From contig JAFRFD010000164.1 of NCBI GenBank assembly GCA_017434525.1, positions 1-42,152 on the forward strand: a DNA stretch of 42,152 nucleotides. The letters run 5' to 3'. The number at the start of each line of letters is the position of its first letter. The stretch's first letter is position 1. Shown here piece after piece: positions 36,114-42,152 of the stretch. The notes under the pieces are model-generated. The model did no database searches, was not told the DNA's origin, and saw only the letters and a list, made by a program, of their open reading frames with translations. The DNA comes from Methanobrevibacter sp. Lineage in GTDB: Archaea; Methanobacteriota; Methanobacteria; Methanobacteriales; Methanobacteriaceae. A program made the translations under genes and the position numbers.

Positions 36114-36548
36114 TTATTCACTTAAGAATTTGAATAATAATCTCTTGAGTGTTTCAAGTTCTTCTTCACTCATGTGGCTGTTTTCCCATTGTCTGATGTG
36201 TTCTAGGATTTTATCGGTTTTTCTGATGCCTTCATCAGTTAGCTTGACTATTTTTCTTCTTCTGTTTTCAGGATCTTCAAATCTTGTTATTAATCCTTTA
36301 TCTTCAAATTTCCTTAGGATTTTTGAGGCATAACCGTTACTTACATGAAACAGGTCGACAAGGTCTTTTTGTGTGCTTTTATCCACACATCTTATTCTTA
36401 ACAGGAACGGCAATTCCACATGTGTAATGTCTTCATCACTGTAATGCTCTGTTGTGTATTCTCCAAAGTCTTTTACAAGTTCTTCCACATAGTGATAGAT
36501 TAATATGTTCTCTGAGTTTTCTTTTTTGAATTGCCTTGGTAATGTCAT
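36114..36548 (-). CDS. MarR-family transcriptional regulator
   Basis: Dimeric winged-helix regulator. The 144-residue product has the MarR core: FLLRIRCVDKSTQKDLVDLFHVSNGYASKILRKFEDKGLITRFEDPENRRRKIVKLTDEG, with the wing motif EDPENRRRK. ATG 36548 is chosen because upstream extension in frame would run antisense into the divergent aldo-keto reductase. No clear Shine-Dalgarno precedes it, so a leaderless transcript is possible. It shares a 109-bp intergenic region with the reductase, containing two palindromes, and probably represses both. Confidence 0.9.
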   Translation of the reverse strand: MTLPRQFKKENSENILIYHYVEELVKDFGEYTTEHYSDEDITHVELPFLLRIRCVDKSTQKDLVDLFHVSNGYASKILRKFEDKGLITRFEDPENRRRKIVKLTDEGIRKTDKILEHIRQWENSHMSEEELETLKRLLFKFLSE

Positions 36549-36572
36549 GATTATTTGTTTTGTATCTAATAG

Positions 36573-36625
36573 TATAAAAATATTTTCTTTAAGAAAATGT
36601 TTCCTAAGGAAACATTTATATATGG
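36573..36625. promoter_or_regulatory. Divergent marR/aldo-keto reductase promoter with two overlapping palindromes
   Basis: Palindrome 1 is 36582-36598 (ATTTTCTT, one base, AAGAAAAT). Palindrome 2 is 36595-36617 (AAATGTTTCCT, one base, AGGAAACATTT), perfect over 23 bp. They overlap by four bases. A plus-strand TATA box TTTATATATGG (36615-36625) overlaps the second, and a minus-strand TTTTTATACT (around 36581-36573) overlaps the first. Occupancy by the MarR protein would block both promoters. Confidence 0.65.
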
Positions 36626-36657
36626 TTACATCACATAGTAAAAAGTAGGTGAAAATC

Positions 36658-37497
36658 ATGGAATATAAAACTTTATCAAACGGCGTGGAAATTCCACAAT
36701 TGGGTTTTGGCGTTTTCCAAATACCACCAGAAGAAACAAAAGATGTTGTAAAAAAAGCAATTGAAGTAGGATACAGACATTTCGATACCGCACAGGCATA
36801 CTTCAACGAAGCAGAAATTGGCGAAGCCATAAAAGAATCCGGAATCGCAAGAGAGGAACTCTTCATAACCACAAAGGTATGGGTTTCATCATACGGTTAT
36901 GAGGAAACCAAAAAGGCATTCCAGGAATCCTTAGACAAACTGCAAACCAATTATGTTGATTTATACTTACTGCACCAGTGCATGGGCGATGTGTACTCAA
37001 CCTGGAGAGCAGTAGAAGACTTATACAAAGAGGGAAAAATCAAAGCAATCGGAGTTTGCAACTTCACACAGGGACGCTTCACAGACCTGTCATTGCATGC
37101 TGAAATTCCACCTATGGTAAACCAGATTGAGATAAACCCATTTTACCAGCAGGAAGGAACAGTTGAGTTCCACAAGGAGTTTGATGCAGTAGTTGAAGCC
37201 TGGGGACCACTTGCAGAAGGAAAAGATGACATATTCAACAATCCGATTCTTTCTGAAATCGGCAGCAAATATGGAAAATCAGTTGCACAGGTAATCTTAA
37301 GATGGCTGATTCAAAGGGATATTGTTGTTTTCCCAAAATCAACAAAGGAATCCAGAATGATAGAAAATTCAGATGTATTCAACTTTGAATTAACTGATGA
37401 GGATATGGAAAAAATCAAAGAGCTTGAAACCGGCGTTCCAATCGTTGAAGTCGACAATCCGGAATTCATAAAATTCGTCATAACTTCAATAGCTTAA
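36658..37497 (+). CDS. Aldo/keto reductase
   Basis: NAD(P)H-dependent carbonyl reductase with a TIM-barrel fold. The 279-residue product has the catalytic tetrad Asp43 (HFDTAQAY), Tyr48, Lys73 (TTKVWV) and His106 (LLHQ), and the cofactor-binding end FPKSTKESRMIEN. Start: a GTG at 36649 lies within AGGTGA, so ATG 36658 is used. Divergent from the MarR-family gene, which probably controls it, suggesting a response to a reactive aldehyde or similar compound. The actual substrate cannot be read from sequence. Confidence 0.92.
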   Translation: MEYKTLSNGVEIPQLGFGVFQIPPEETKDVVKKAIEVGYRHFDTAQAYFNEAEIGEAIKESGIAREELFITTKVWVSSYGYEETKKAFQESLDKLQTNYVDLYLLHQCMGDVYSTWRAVEDLYKEGKIKAIGVCNFTQGRFTDLSLHAEIPPMVNQIEINPFYQQEGTVEFHKEFDAVVEAWGPLAEGKDDIFNNPILSEIGSKYGKSVAQVILRWLIQRDIVVFPKSTKESRMIENSDVFNFELTDEDMEKIKELETGVPIVEVDNPEFIKFVITSIA

Positions 37498-38042
37498 AAT
37501 AGCTATTGATAACCTATTTTTTAAAACGGTCATCATCTATAGGATTCAAATTAAATTAAGAGCATATGCTTCTCTTCCGTTAATGTGAAATCCCTACTTT
37601 TAAAATAGTAACTATTAATGTTTTGTTAGAAACATAACATCCTTTCAACATTAACATCTAAGTATACGTATTCAGAAACTTATTTTAAACATTCGATATA
37701 TATTCTGACTTTGAATTAATCTTATTTTTTAAATCCTCTTTTGTTAATGTCAAATCAGTTTCATTAAATTAATCAGAGAACTTTAACATTAATTTAATGT
37801 CATAAATTGTGAATATTTTAATAGCTGTCATTTCATTTTTCACCCTGAAAAATTCATCAGAAATTTCACGAGTCTGATTTTATACATTCTAGTTTTTTGA
37901 CACGAAGTGGTTGTTTAATCGTTTAACAAAATCTCCAAAAATACTAGGGTCGAAAACATATTTTTTTGAAAAAAAATTAAACATTATTCATTCAAATTCC
38001 ATAGTAAGCTTTAAATAGTTCAAATTGTAATGTAGTATTGAC

Positions 38043-38110
38043 CATCACAAAATGACTACAATTTTTCAAAGTGAAAGCAATTTTTCACTATGAAAACAAT
38101 TTTTGTGATG
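38043..38110. repeat. Nested dyad with three ~20-bp imperfect tandem repeats
   Basis: Outer arms CATCACAAAA (38043-38052) and TTTTGTGATG (38101-38110) are perfect complements; an inner pair GTGAAA/TTTCAC lies at 38071-38076 and 38083-38088. Between them the unit (A/G)CAATTTTT recurs three times at about 20-bp spacing. The arrangement resembles iterons or a regulator-binding array. Confidence 0.5.
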
Positions 38111-38282
38111 AAGTTAAAAATCGAGGTGAACATCAAAAAAAGATATAAAATCAGATCAATAAAAAAAAGTATTTTCAAAGTGGGTCAGTAAGAAAATAAA
38201 AATAGTAAACAGAGTCGCCAAACCATGTTAAAATTAATATTTTCCAAAACTTAACCCAATTATAATTTTGTTAATGAAATAT

Positions 38283-38318
38283 ATAAACATTTGTACAATT
38301 TGAATTGGAAATGTTTAT
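38283..38318. repeat. Nested palindrome upstream of the element operon
   Basis: ATAAACATTT (38283-38292) pairs with AAATGTTTAT (38309-38318); inside, CAATT (38296-38300) pairs with AATTG (38303-38307). The left arm overlaps a TATA-like ATATATAAAC, so it could be an operator or a cruciform-type origin feature. Confidence 0.5.
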
Positions 38319-38470
38319 TAATTGGTTAATAAAGGAAAATTAACATTACAACCACTATTTTTATTTATTATAATTTTCTGGCCAATCTGATTGAAAATTT
38401 GACTGTTGACAATACAATTAACCCCAACAAAATAATTTGATTGGGTAAAATAAAATGGAGTCTCTAAATC

Positions 38471-38632
38471 ATGATTGGATTAAAAAAATGTATAACCAAA
38501 GAAGTCATTGTTCCTGGCAACTTCCAGGCACTGGAGGAAGCCATCAGTGAAATCACAGAATGTGAAAACATCAGAAATGAAAAAGAATTCTTTGACTTGT
38601 ACCAAATCAGGATATTGAAACTGGACTGTTGA
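38471..38632 (+). CDS. Hypothetical protein, 53 residues (element gene 1)
   Basis: Not recognised. Product MIGLKKCITKEVIVPGNFQA... has three cysteines and an amphipathic acidic helix (LEEAISEITECENIRNEKEFFDLYQ). Preceded by GGAG 10 nt upstream in the sequence TGGAGTCTCTAAATCATG, which resembles the leader of the next gene. First of a codirectional series of small genes up to the right edge. Its shortness makes it less certain than its neighbours. Confidence 0.6.
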   Translation: MIGLKKCITKEVIVPGNFQALEEAISEITECENIRNEKEFFDLYQIRILKLDC

Positions 38633-38663
38633 ATTTACATTAACATTAAAGGAGTCGCCAACC

Positions 38664-38777
38664 ATGTTAAGAAAAGAAATCAAAGGAAAAAGATATGTTA
38701 TGGTCCCTGAAGAAGCATGGGATGAAATTGTTGACATATTTAAAATAATCAGAAAAAACGGTGAGCAGAATGAATAG
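38664..38777 (+). CDS. Hypothetical protein, 37 residues (element gene 2)
   Basis: Not recognised. Product MLRKEIKGKRYVMVPEEAWDEIVDIFKIIRKNGEQNE: a basic start, then an acidic-hydrophobic helix. It reads like a small DNA-binding or antitoxin-like protein, but no motif proves it. Preceded by AAAGGAG with a normal gap. Its last 8 nt overlap the next gene, arguing that it is translated. Confidence 0.6.
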   Translation: MLRKEIKGKRYVMVPEEAWDEIVDIFKIIRKNGEQNE

Positions 38778-39060
38778 CTATTCACCAATTGATCAAAACC
38801 AGTTTGAAGACAACTACCATGGCATCCTTACCCACAGAGGTGAGATCAAAGTTGCCAAAGGTGATGTGGAACAGGAAATCATCTACATTGACGATGACGG
38901 TATCGTATTGGTGGATGGTGGTAAAAAGGCATACCAGACAACAATACACTCCAAGCTATTGTCATTAATACATTATGCAGCTGAAGGAGATATTGGTTTT
39001 GTCAAATTCATAAGAGGAGAAGCATTCATTGTTGGATTCAGGAAAAACAGGAGTGAATGA
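38770..39060 (+). CDS. Hypothetical protein, 96 residues (element gene 3)
   Basis: Not recognised. Product MNSYSPIDQNQFEDNYHGILTH... is mostly beta-like (REIKVAKGDVEQEIIYIDDDGIVLVDGG-type pattern) with a short helix (SKLLSLIHYAAEG). Start ATG 38770 lies 5 nt after GGTGA, inside the end of the previous gene; an in-frame GTG at 38761 is part of that ribosome binding site. Its stop overlaps the region before the next start, consistent with a compact operon of a mobile element. Confidence 0.7.
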   Translation: MNSYSPIDQNQFEDNYHGILTHRGEIKVAKGDVEQEIIYIDDDGIVLVDGGKKAYQTTIHSKLLSLIHYAAEGDIGFVKFIRGEAFIVGFRKNRSE

Positions 39061-39062
39061 TT

Positions 39063-39287
39063 ATGGAAAATGCAATTCTTGAAATGCAGAAGAATCTGGA
39101 TGAAGGACATTTCATCGCATTCGTATCTGCAAATGAAGACCCGTATTGTGCGGTATTGAAATCAGATGAACTGAATTTCCCGGACAATAAAACAGTTGTT
39201 ATCCGCAAAAAAGGAGGAAAAACTACAATAATTAACCTGAATTTAATTATTGAAATTTGCACAAGGAGGTTTGGTCAGTATGCCTAA
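39063..39287 (+). CDS. Hypothetical protein, 74 residues (element gene 4)
   Basis: Not recognised. Product MENAILEMQKNLDEGHFIAFVSANEDPYC... is an alpha-beta small protein with a basic turn (VVIRKKGGKTTIINLNLIIEI). ATG 39063 follows AGGAGTGA with 6-nt spacing; the ATG at 39057 is too close to it. It overlaps the next gene by 8 nt. Confidence 0.65.
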   Translation: MENAILEMQKNLDEGHFIAFVSANEDPYCAVLKSDELNFPDNKTVVIRKKGGKTTIINLNLIIEICTRRFGQYA

Positions 39288-39417
39288 ACCTGCCAGATTA
39301 TATCCGAAAGAAGAACCGATGGATCCAAATCCAAAAATGATTTTCATCGGAAGCATGGTATTTGCCGTGACTATCGGCTGGATTGGAATCGCCACCGCCA
39401 GCTTTGGAGTATTATAA
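39280..39417 (+). CDS. Small single-pass membrane protein, 45 residues (element gene 5)
   Basis: Product MPKPARLYPKEEPMDPNPKM then a hydrophobic segment (IFIGSMVFAVTIGWIGIATA) and a short end. One membrane helix with the N-terminal half charged and Pro-rich. AAGGAGGT precedes the ATG at good distance and it overlaps the upstream gene by 8 nt. No family is recognised; it could be a membrane anchor or holin-like element protein, which is inference only. Confidence 0.65.
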   Translation: MPKPARLYPKEEPMDPNPKMIFIGSMVFAVTIGWIGIATASFGVL

Positions 39418-39428
39418 AGGTGATAATA

Positions 39429-39989
39429 ATGGTAAAAGCAGAACTTATAGAAGAACCACAGGTTTCTCAGGAAACTGAAATAGTTAAAGTTGATAATGTC
39501 CCTGACGTTGACGTTGCAATTGAACAATGGGACGCATATCAAAAACTATGTAAAGGACTGTTGAATGACACAGACTATCAGGAAATAGTCGTTAAAGAAA
39601 AAGATGAAGATGGAAATTATGTTAAAGTAAAAAGACACTTCAAGAAAAAATCAGCATGGCAAAAGCTTTCAAGAGCATTCAATGTCGATACTGAAATTGT
39701 TGACCGTGACCTTGAAAGGACAAAAATGGGCAGAGTACGTGAAGCATACTACTGCGTGAGAGCAACACTACCAAATGGCAGAAGCGTTGAATCAGATGCA
39801 TTATGCTCCCGTTCTGAAAAAGGAAAAGACAAAGTTTCAGACCACACAATAATGTCAACTGCAAAGACACGTGCAACCAACCGTGCAATAGCTGAACTCA
39901 TTGGAGCAGGAGAAGTGTCAGCAGAAGAGATGACTGCAGAAAAGATTGTAACTCAATCAAAATTTCTAAAAGAGGATAACTCCTCTTAA
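39429..39989 (+). CDS. Element protein with a conserved archaeal KSAW...TRATNRAIAEL core
   Basis: Product of 186 residues. The core FKKKSAWQKLSRAFNVDTEIV...AYYCVRATLPNGRSVESDALCS...DHTIMSTAKTRATNRAIAELIGAGEVSAEEM has the same layout as a family I know from archaeal plasmids, viruses and host genomes. That layout is K-SxW-K, RATxPNGR, then a HxIxxTAxTRAxNRA helix. It reminds me of Rad52/ERF-type single-strand annealing proteins, but I cannot prove this. ATG 39429 lies 5 nt after AGGTGA; a GTG at 39420 is within that site. Position before a P-loop ATPase fits a replication or recombination role. Confidence 0.7.
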   Translation: MVKAELIEEPQVSQETEIVKVDNVPDVDVAIEQWDAYQKLCKGLLNDTDYQEIVVKEKDEDGNYVKVKRHFKKKSAWQKLSRAFNVDTEIVDRDLERTKMGRVREAYYCVRATLPNGRSVESDALCSRSEKGKDKVSDHTIMSTAKTRATNRAIAELIGAGEVSAEEMTAEKIVTQSKFLKEDNSS

Positions 39990-40012
39990 ATATTTTTTTA
40001 GGAGTAGATAAA

Positions 40013-40510
40013 ATGAACGATTCAAGACAAACAATATTTACAGGTACAGAATTGGATTTCGAAGAAATTGTTGAAATCCCAGAAGGATATGAAAAAGCAG
40101 AACTAAGAGACTTTGAAGATGGAACACTCATCACCGGAAGACCAGAAATGTCTTCAGTGACATCATACACTTTCGATGATGACGGTGAGGAAAAAACAGT
40201 CAACCGCTTTAAATTATTCATCTTCAAAGATGATGAAAAAATATACGTTGAAATAAACGTCAACCTCAAAAACGACGGAGACCTTCACAAAAACATCAGA
40301 AAAGGAAGCGTACTCTTTGACTTCATAACTTCCATCTTAGAATTGGAAAATGCCGGTTCAGTCGGAAGATCCAACATCCTAAGAAACGTCAACCTTGCAG
40401 AATACCGTGAATTCGTAAACAACTTAGGTGAAATGACAATACAGGTCAAAGAAAAGTCCGGAACCTATATCTATTACAGTTTCCTTGTACGTGATGTTCA
40501 GGTAAAATAA
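40013..40510 (+). CDS. Hypothetical protein, 165 residues (element gene 7)
   Basis: Not recognised. A soluble acidic protein with alternating short strands (TFDDDGEEKTVNRFKLFIFKDDEKIYVEINVNL), a helix (GSVLFDFITSILELENAG) and a final strand region (EMTIQVKEKSGTYIYYSFLVRDVQV). The OB-fold-like strand pattern would suit a single-stranded DNA-binding or replication accessory protein, but this is a guess from pattern and neighbourhood. TAGGAG precedes the ATG. It lies between the TRATNRA-type gene and the P-loop ATPase gene. Confidence 0.7.
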   Translation: MNDSRQTIFTGTELDFEEIVEIPEGYEKAELRDFEDGTLITGRPEMSSVTSYTFDDDGEEKTVNRFKLFIFKDDEKIYVEINVNLKNDGDLHKNIRKGSVLFDFITSILELENAGSVGRSNILRNVNLAEYREFVNNLGEMTIQVKEKSGTYIYYSFLVRDVQVK

Positions 40511-40523
40511 ACGGAGTGAAGAA

Positions 40524-42152
40524 ATGAGTAATGTAGCTGAATTACCGACAAAGGATACAATAACTCTCATTATCAACAGGGACAATGTTGATAAGGTCAC
40601 ATATGTATTTAAAAACAGATATGGTAATAAGATTGGAGAATATCTAAATAAATCTCCCGCTACATTATCTTCCCAAAGTAATGTCGCAAGACAGTTCAAA
40701 CAGATTGTAAATCCTAAAGGAGACCTCAAACCAAGACAGGTCAACAACCAGTTTGGCGAACTAAAACAATTACTCCAGCTCAACTATGAAAATGAGCTAT
40801 CTGTTATTGAGCAGGAAATAGCTGACAAGAAACAGGCAGAGCAGGAAAAGGATTCCAATAAATTGAAGGAAGCTATCACCAAACTTCAATCTCTAAGCTG
40901 TCCTTTAATTTATATTGGTAGTCTTGTTGAATGGTTTACTGCAGGTGAGCGCAACAACATAATGTATGCATTTACCGTATATTCAGGTCAAGTTATACTC
41001 AAAAATCCTGTTTCAGTAATATGTCTTGGTGAGGCAAGCAGCGGCAAATCCCACATTCAGGAAACCGCTTTAAGACTGATTCCCAAAAGGTTTGTTGTCA
41101 ACGAAAAAAAGATTACCGAAGCAGCACTCTTCAACCGTGCCAAAAAGGACAGATATTTCTATGACGGAATGATTGTCAACTATGGCGATATGGGCGGAAG
41201 CAATGACCATGAATTCATGGAGGAGTCCAAAAACCTCATGAAGGAACTGCAATCTGACGGTTTTCTAAACAAGCCATTAAACATTCCGGACGGTGAAGGC
41301 GGATGGGATGTAAAAGACCTGGAGCTTGAAGGAAAGCCATGTCTGACATATACTACTGTACCTAATCATTATTTTGATGATCAGGAAATGAGCAGAAGCA
41401 TTTTCATCACTCCAAGAATGGACAACCAGAAAATCTTCAACAGAAGAAAAAGCGCACTGGAATTCAAGCATGGCAAAAGCTATAAAATCTTAAAGCAATA
41501 CGAAAAGGAAGCCGAACTCATACCTTACATGCTATTGCACCTAAAGGAGATATTTGAAAATACTGTAGTGATAAATCCGTATGTTCATTTTGTCATAGAC
41601 TTTTTGAAAAACTCCTCTTTTTACAAAAGGGATTTTGACAAGTTCAATGGGTTACTCAAAACAATAACTGCCCTGAACTACTATAACCATGAAGTATATG
41701 ATGTTGACGGCAAAAAGGTAGTGCTCACAAATATCGCTGACGTGCAGCTATTTATGAGTCTGCTCAGACCGTACAAGGAAAGCATATCAGCAAACCTTGC
41801 ACCAAAAGCTGTTGAGGTTCTAAACGATATCAGAAACAATATCGAGGACTGGAAACTTTCCAAGGATAGGGAAGTGCTGAACATGGGAATTACAACCAAT
41901 GATTACTTCACACTTCAAAACCTTGGATTGAGCAAGGCATCAGCCAGGAAATACATGTATGAACTGGCAGACAAGGGATTCCTGCAGGTTACCGACCAGT
42001 CAGGAAGATCAAACATATATGACCTTGCAAAAAGTGAAGTGGAATCAATCAGCTATGATCTAAAGCACATGGACGATTCGGTATATGATGATATCTGCTA
42101 TGAGATAGGCCAATGGGTTGTAGACATTATGAAGGAAGATAAATTTATTGAG
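40524..42152 (+). CDS. P-loop ATPase with C-terminal helix-turn-helix, probable replication protein (partial)
   Basis: 543 codons visible; no stop before the window end. The N-terminal roughly 120 residues are charged and partly coiled coil (ELSVIEQEIADKKQAEQEKDSNKLKEAI). Walker A GEASSGKS (169-176) follows a hydrophobic strand (PVSVICLGE), and a Walker B-like strand MIVNYGDMGG lies about 50 residues later. Then comes a sensor-like ITPRMDNQ and, near the end, a winged-helix segment (LGLSKASARKYMYELADKGFLQVTDQSGRSNIYDLA). The layout resembles the helicase/ATPase proteins of archaeal plasmids and proviruses. GGAG and a 9-nt gap precede the ATG. Exact helicase class is uncertain. Confidence 0.8.
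   Translation, partial: MSNVAELPTKDTITLIINRDNVDKVTYVFKNRYGNKIGEYLNKSPATLSSQSNVARQFKQIVNPKGDLKPRQVNNQFGELKQLLQLNYENELSVIEQEIADKKQAEQEKDSNKLKEAITKLQSLSCPLIYIGSLVEWFTAGERNNIMYAFTVYSGQVILKNPVSVICLGEASSGKSHIQETALRLIPKRFVVNEKKITEAALFNRAKKDRYFYDGMIVNYGDMGGSNDHEFMEESKNLMKELQSDGFLNKPLNIPDGEGGWDVKDLELEGKPCLTYTTVPNHYFDDQEMSRSIFITPRMDNQKIFNRRKSALEFKHGKSYKILKQYEKEAELIPYMLLHLKEIFENTVVINPYVHFVIDFLKNSSFYKRDFDKFNGLLKTITALNYYNHEVYDVDGKKVVLTNIADVQLFMSLLRPYKESISANLAPKAVEVLNDIRNNIEDWKLSKDREVLNMGITTNDYFTLQNLGLSKASARKYMYELADKGFLQVTDQSGRSNIYDLAKSEVESISYDLKHMDDSVYDDICYEIGQWVVDIMKEDKFIE

Larger units (their letters stand above)
37498..38470. other. 973-bp non-coding region rich in dyads and repeats
   Basis: I see no gene of normal quality here. 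Contents: repeated ACATTAAC/GTTAATGT octamers (37579-37586, 37648-37655, 37743-37750) and a related dyad (37786-37800). A repeat and dyad cluster lies at 38043-38110. A partial copy of a gene-start sequence (GAGTCGCCAAACCATG, about 38212-38227) is followed by only nine codons. A long nested dyad lies at 38283-38318. The right end carries the Shine-Dalgarno GGAG of the first element gene. Confidence 0.5.

Noticed and set aside
36549..36872. N-terminal extension of the MarR-family gene to 36872
   Set aside because: The extension is antisense to the start of the aldo-keto reductase and crosses the palindromic promoter; the MarR fold begins after ATG 36548.
37608..37618. 11-nt match to the inverse of part of the 26-bp repeat (GTAACTATTAA)
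   Set aside because: Short, AT-rich and lacking the CCAA-TTGG core, so it is likely chance and not a third att site.
38043..38110. CRISPR array
   Set aside because: Only three imperfect ~20-bp units with almost no spacers and no cas genes; an iteron or operator array explains it better.
38090..38191. 33-codon ORF (MKTIFVMKLKIEVN...) in the repeat region
   Set aside because: It has no Shine-Dalgarno, starts inside the repeat array and is just a Lys/Ile-rich AT-driven frame.

Overview
The window looks like a low-GC chromosome segment of a methanogenic archaeon of the Methanobacteria, most likely Methanobrevibacter or a close relative. Supporting signs are an archaeal S10/spc-type ribosomal protein superoperon with archaeal-only members (L14e, L19e, L32e, L34e, S4e, RNase P component 1, aIF1, adkA, Cbf5), an MtrA homologue of the methyl-H4MPT:coenzyme M methyltransferase, a flavodiiron F420H2-oxidase-like protein, a pycA-birA pair, and a large secreted beta-helix adhesin-like protein. 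Initiation signals are strong GGAGG/AGGTGA Shine-Dalgarno sites. Several naive start codons (GTG inside AGGTGA) are part of the ribosome binding site, and I moved those starts downstream.

Layout. 1-1079 (minus): start of an rps13-rps4 operon, with tRNA-Ser(GGA) upstream. 1299-3664 (plus): lemA and a DUF2207 membrane protein. 3834-6185 (minus): adhesin-like protein. 6201-7217: about 1 kb without a large gene, holding a possible gene remnant and a compact unit with a 17-residue hydrophobic peptide behind a perfect Shine-Dalgarno. 7218-23876 (minus): the ribosomal protein superoperon from rpl3 to cbf5, including a 47-residue rps14 that starts with TTG. 24220-25920 (minus): two RNA methyltransferase genes. 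25994-28433 (plus): pycA and birA. 28423-30521 (minus): a SelA-like PLP enzyme, a small hypothetical gene and a fumarase beta subunit.

30.6-38.4 kb is more mosaic. A tyrosine recombinase gene is bracketed by a perfect 26-bp direct repeat. It is followed by an orphan gene, a soluble stand-alone MtrA, then a TrmB-type regulator, a flavodiiron protein with an in-frame UGA at a Trp position, and a small gene, closed by a strong terminator. Next come a divergent marR/aldo-keto reductase pair with two overlapping palindromes between them, and nearly 1 kb of dyad- and repeat-rich non-coding DNA.

38.47-42.15 kb (plus, open at the right edge) is a tightly packed run of small unknown genes ending in a P-loop ATPase with a C-terminal helix-turn-helix. 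It resembles the replication module of an integrated virus or plasmid. Whether it belongs to the same element as the integrase at 30.7 kb cannot be decided from this window.

The observations most worth following are the peptide unit at 6.6-6.95 kb, the solo integrase between direct repeats, the UGA in the flavodiiron gene, and the replication-like module with its dyad-rich upstream region.
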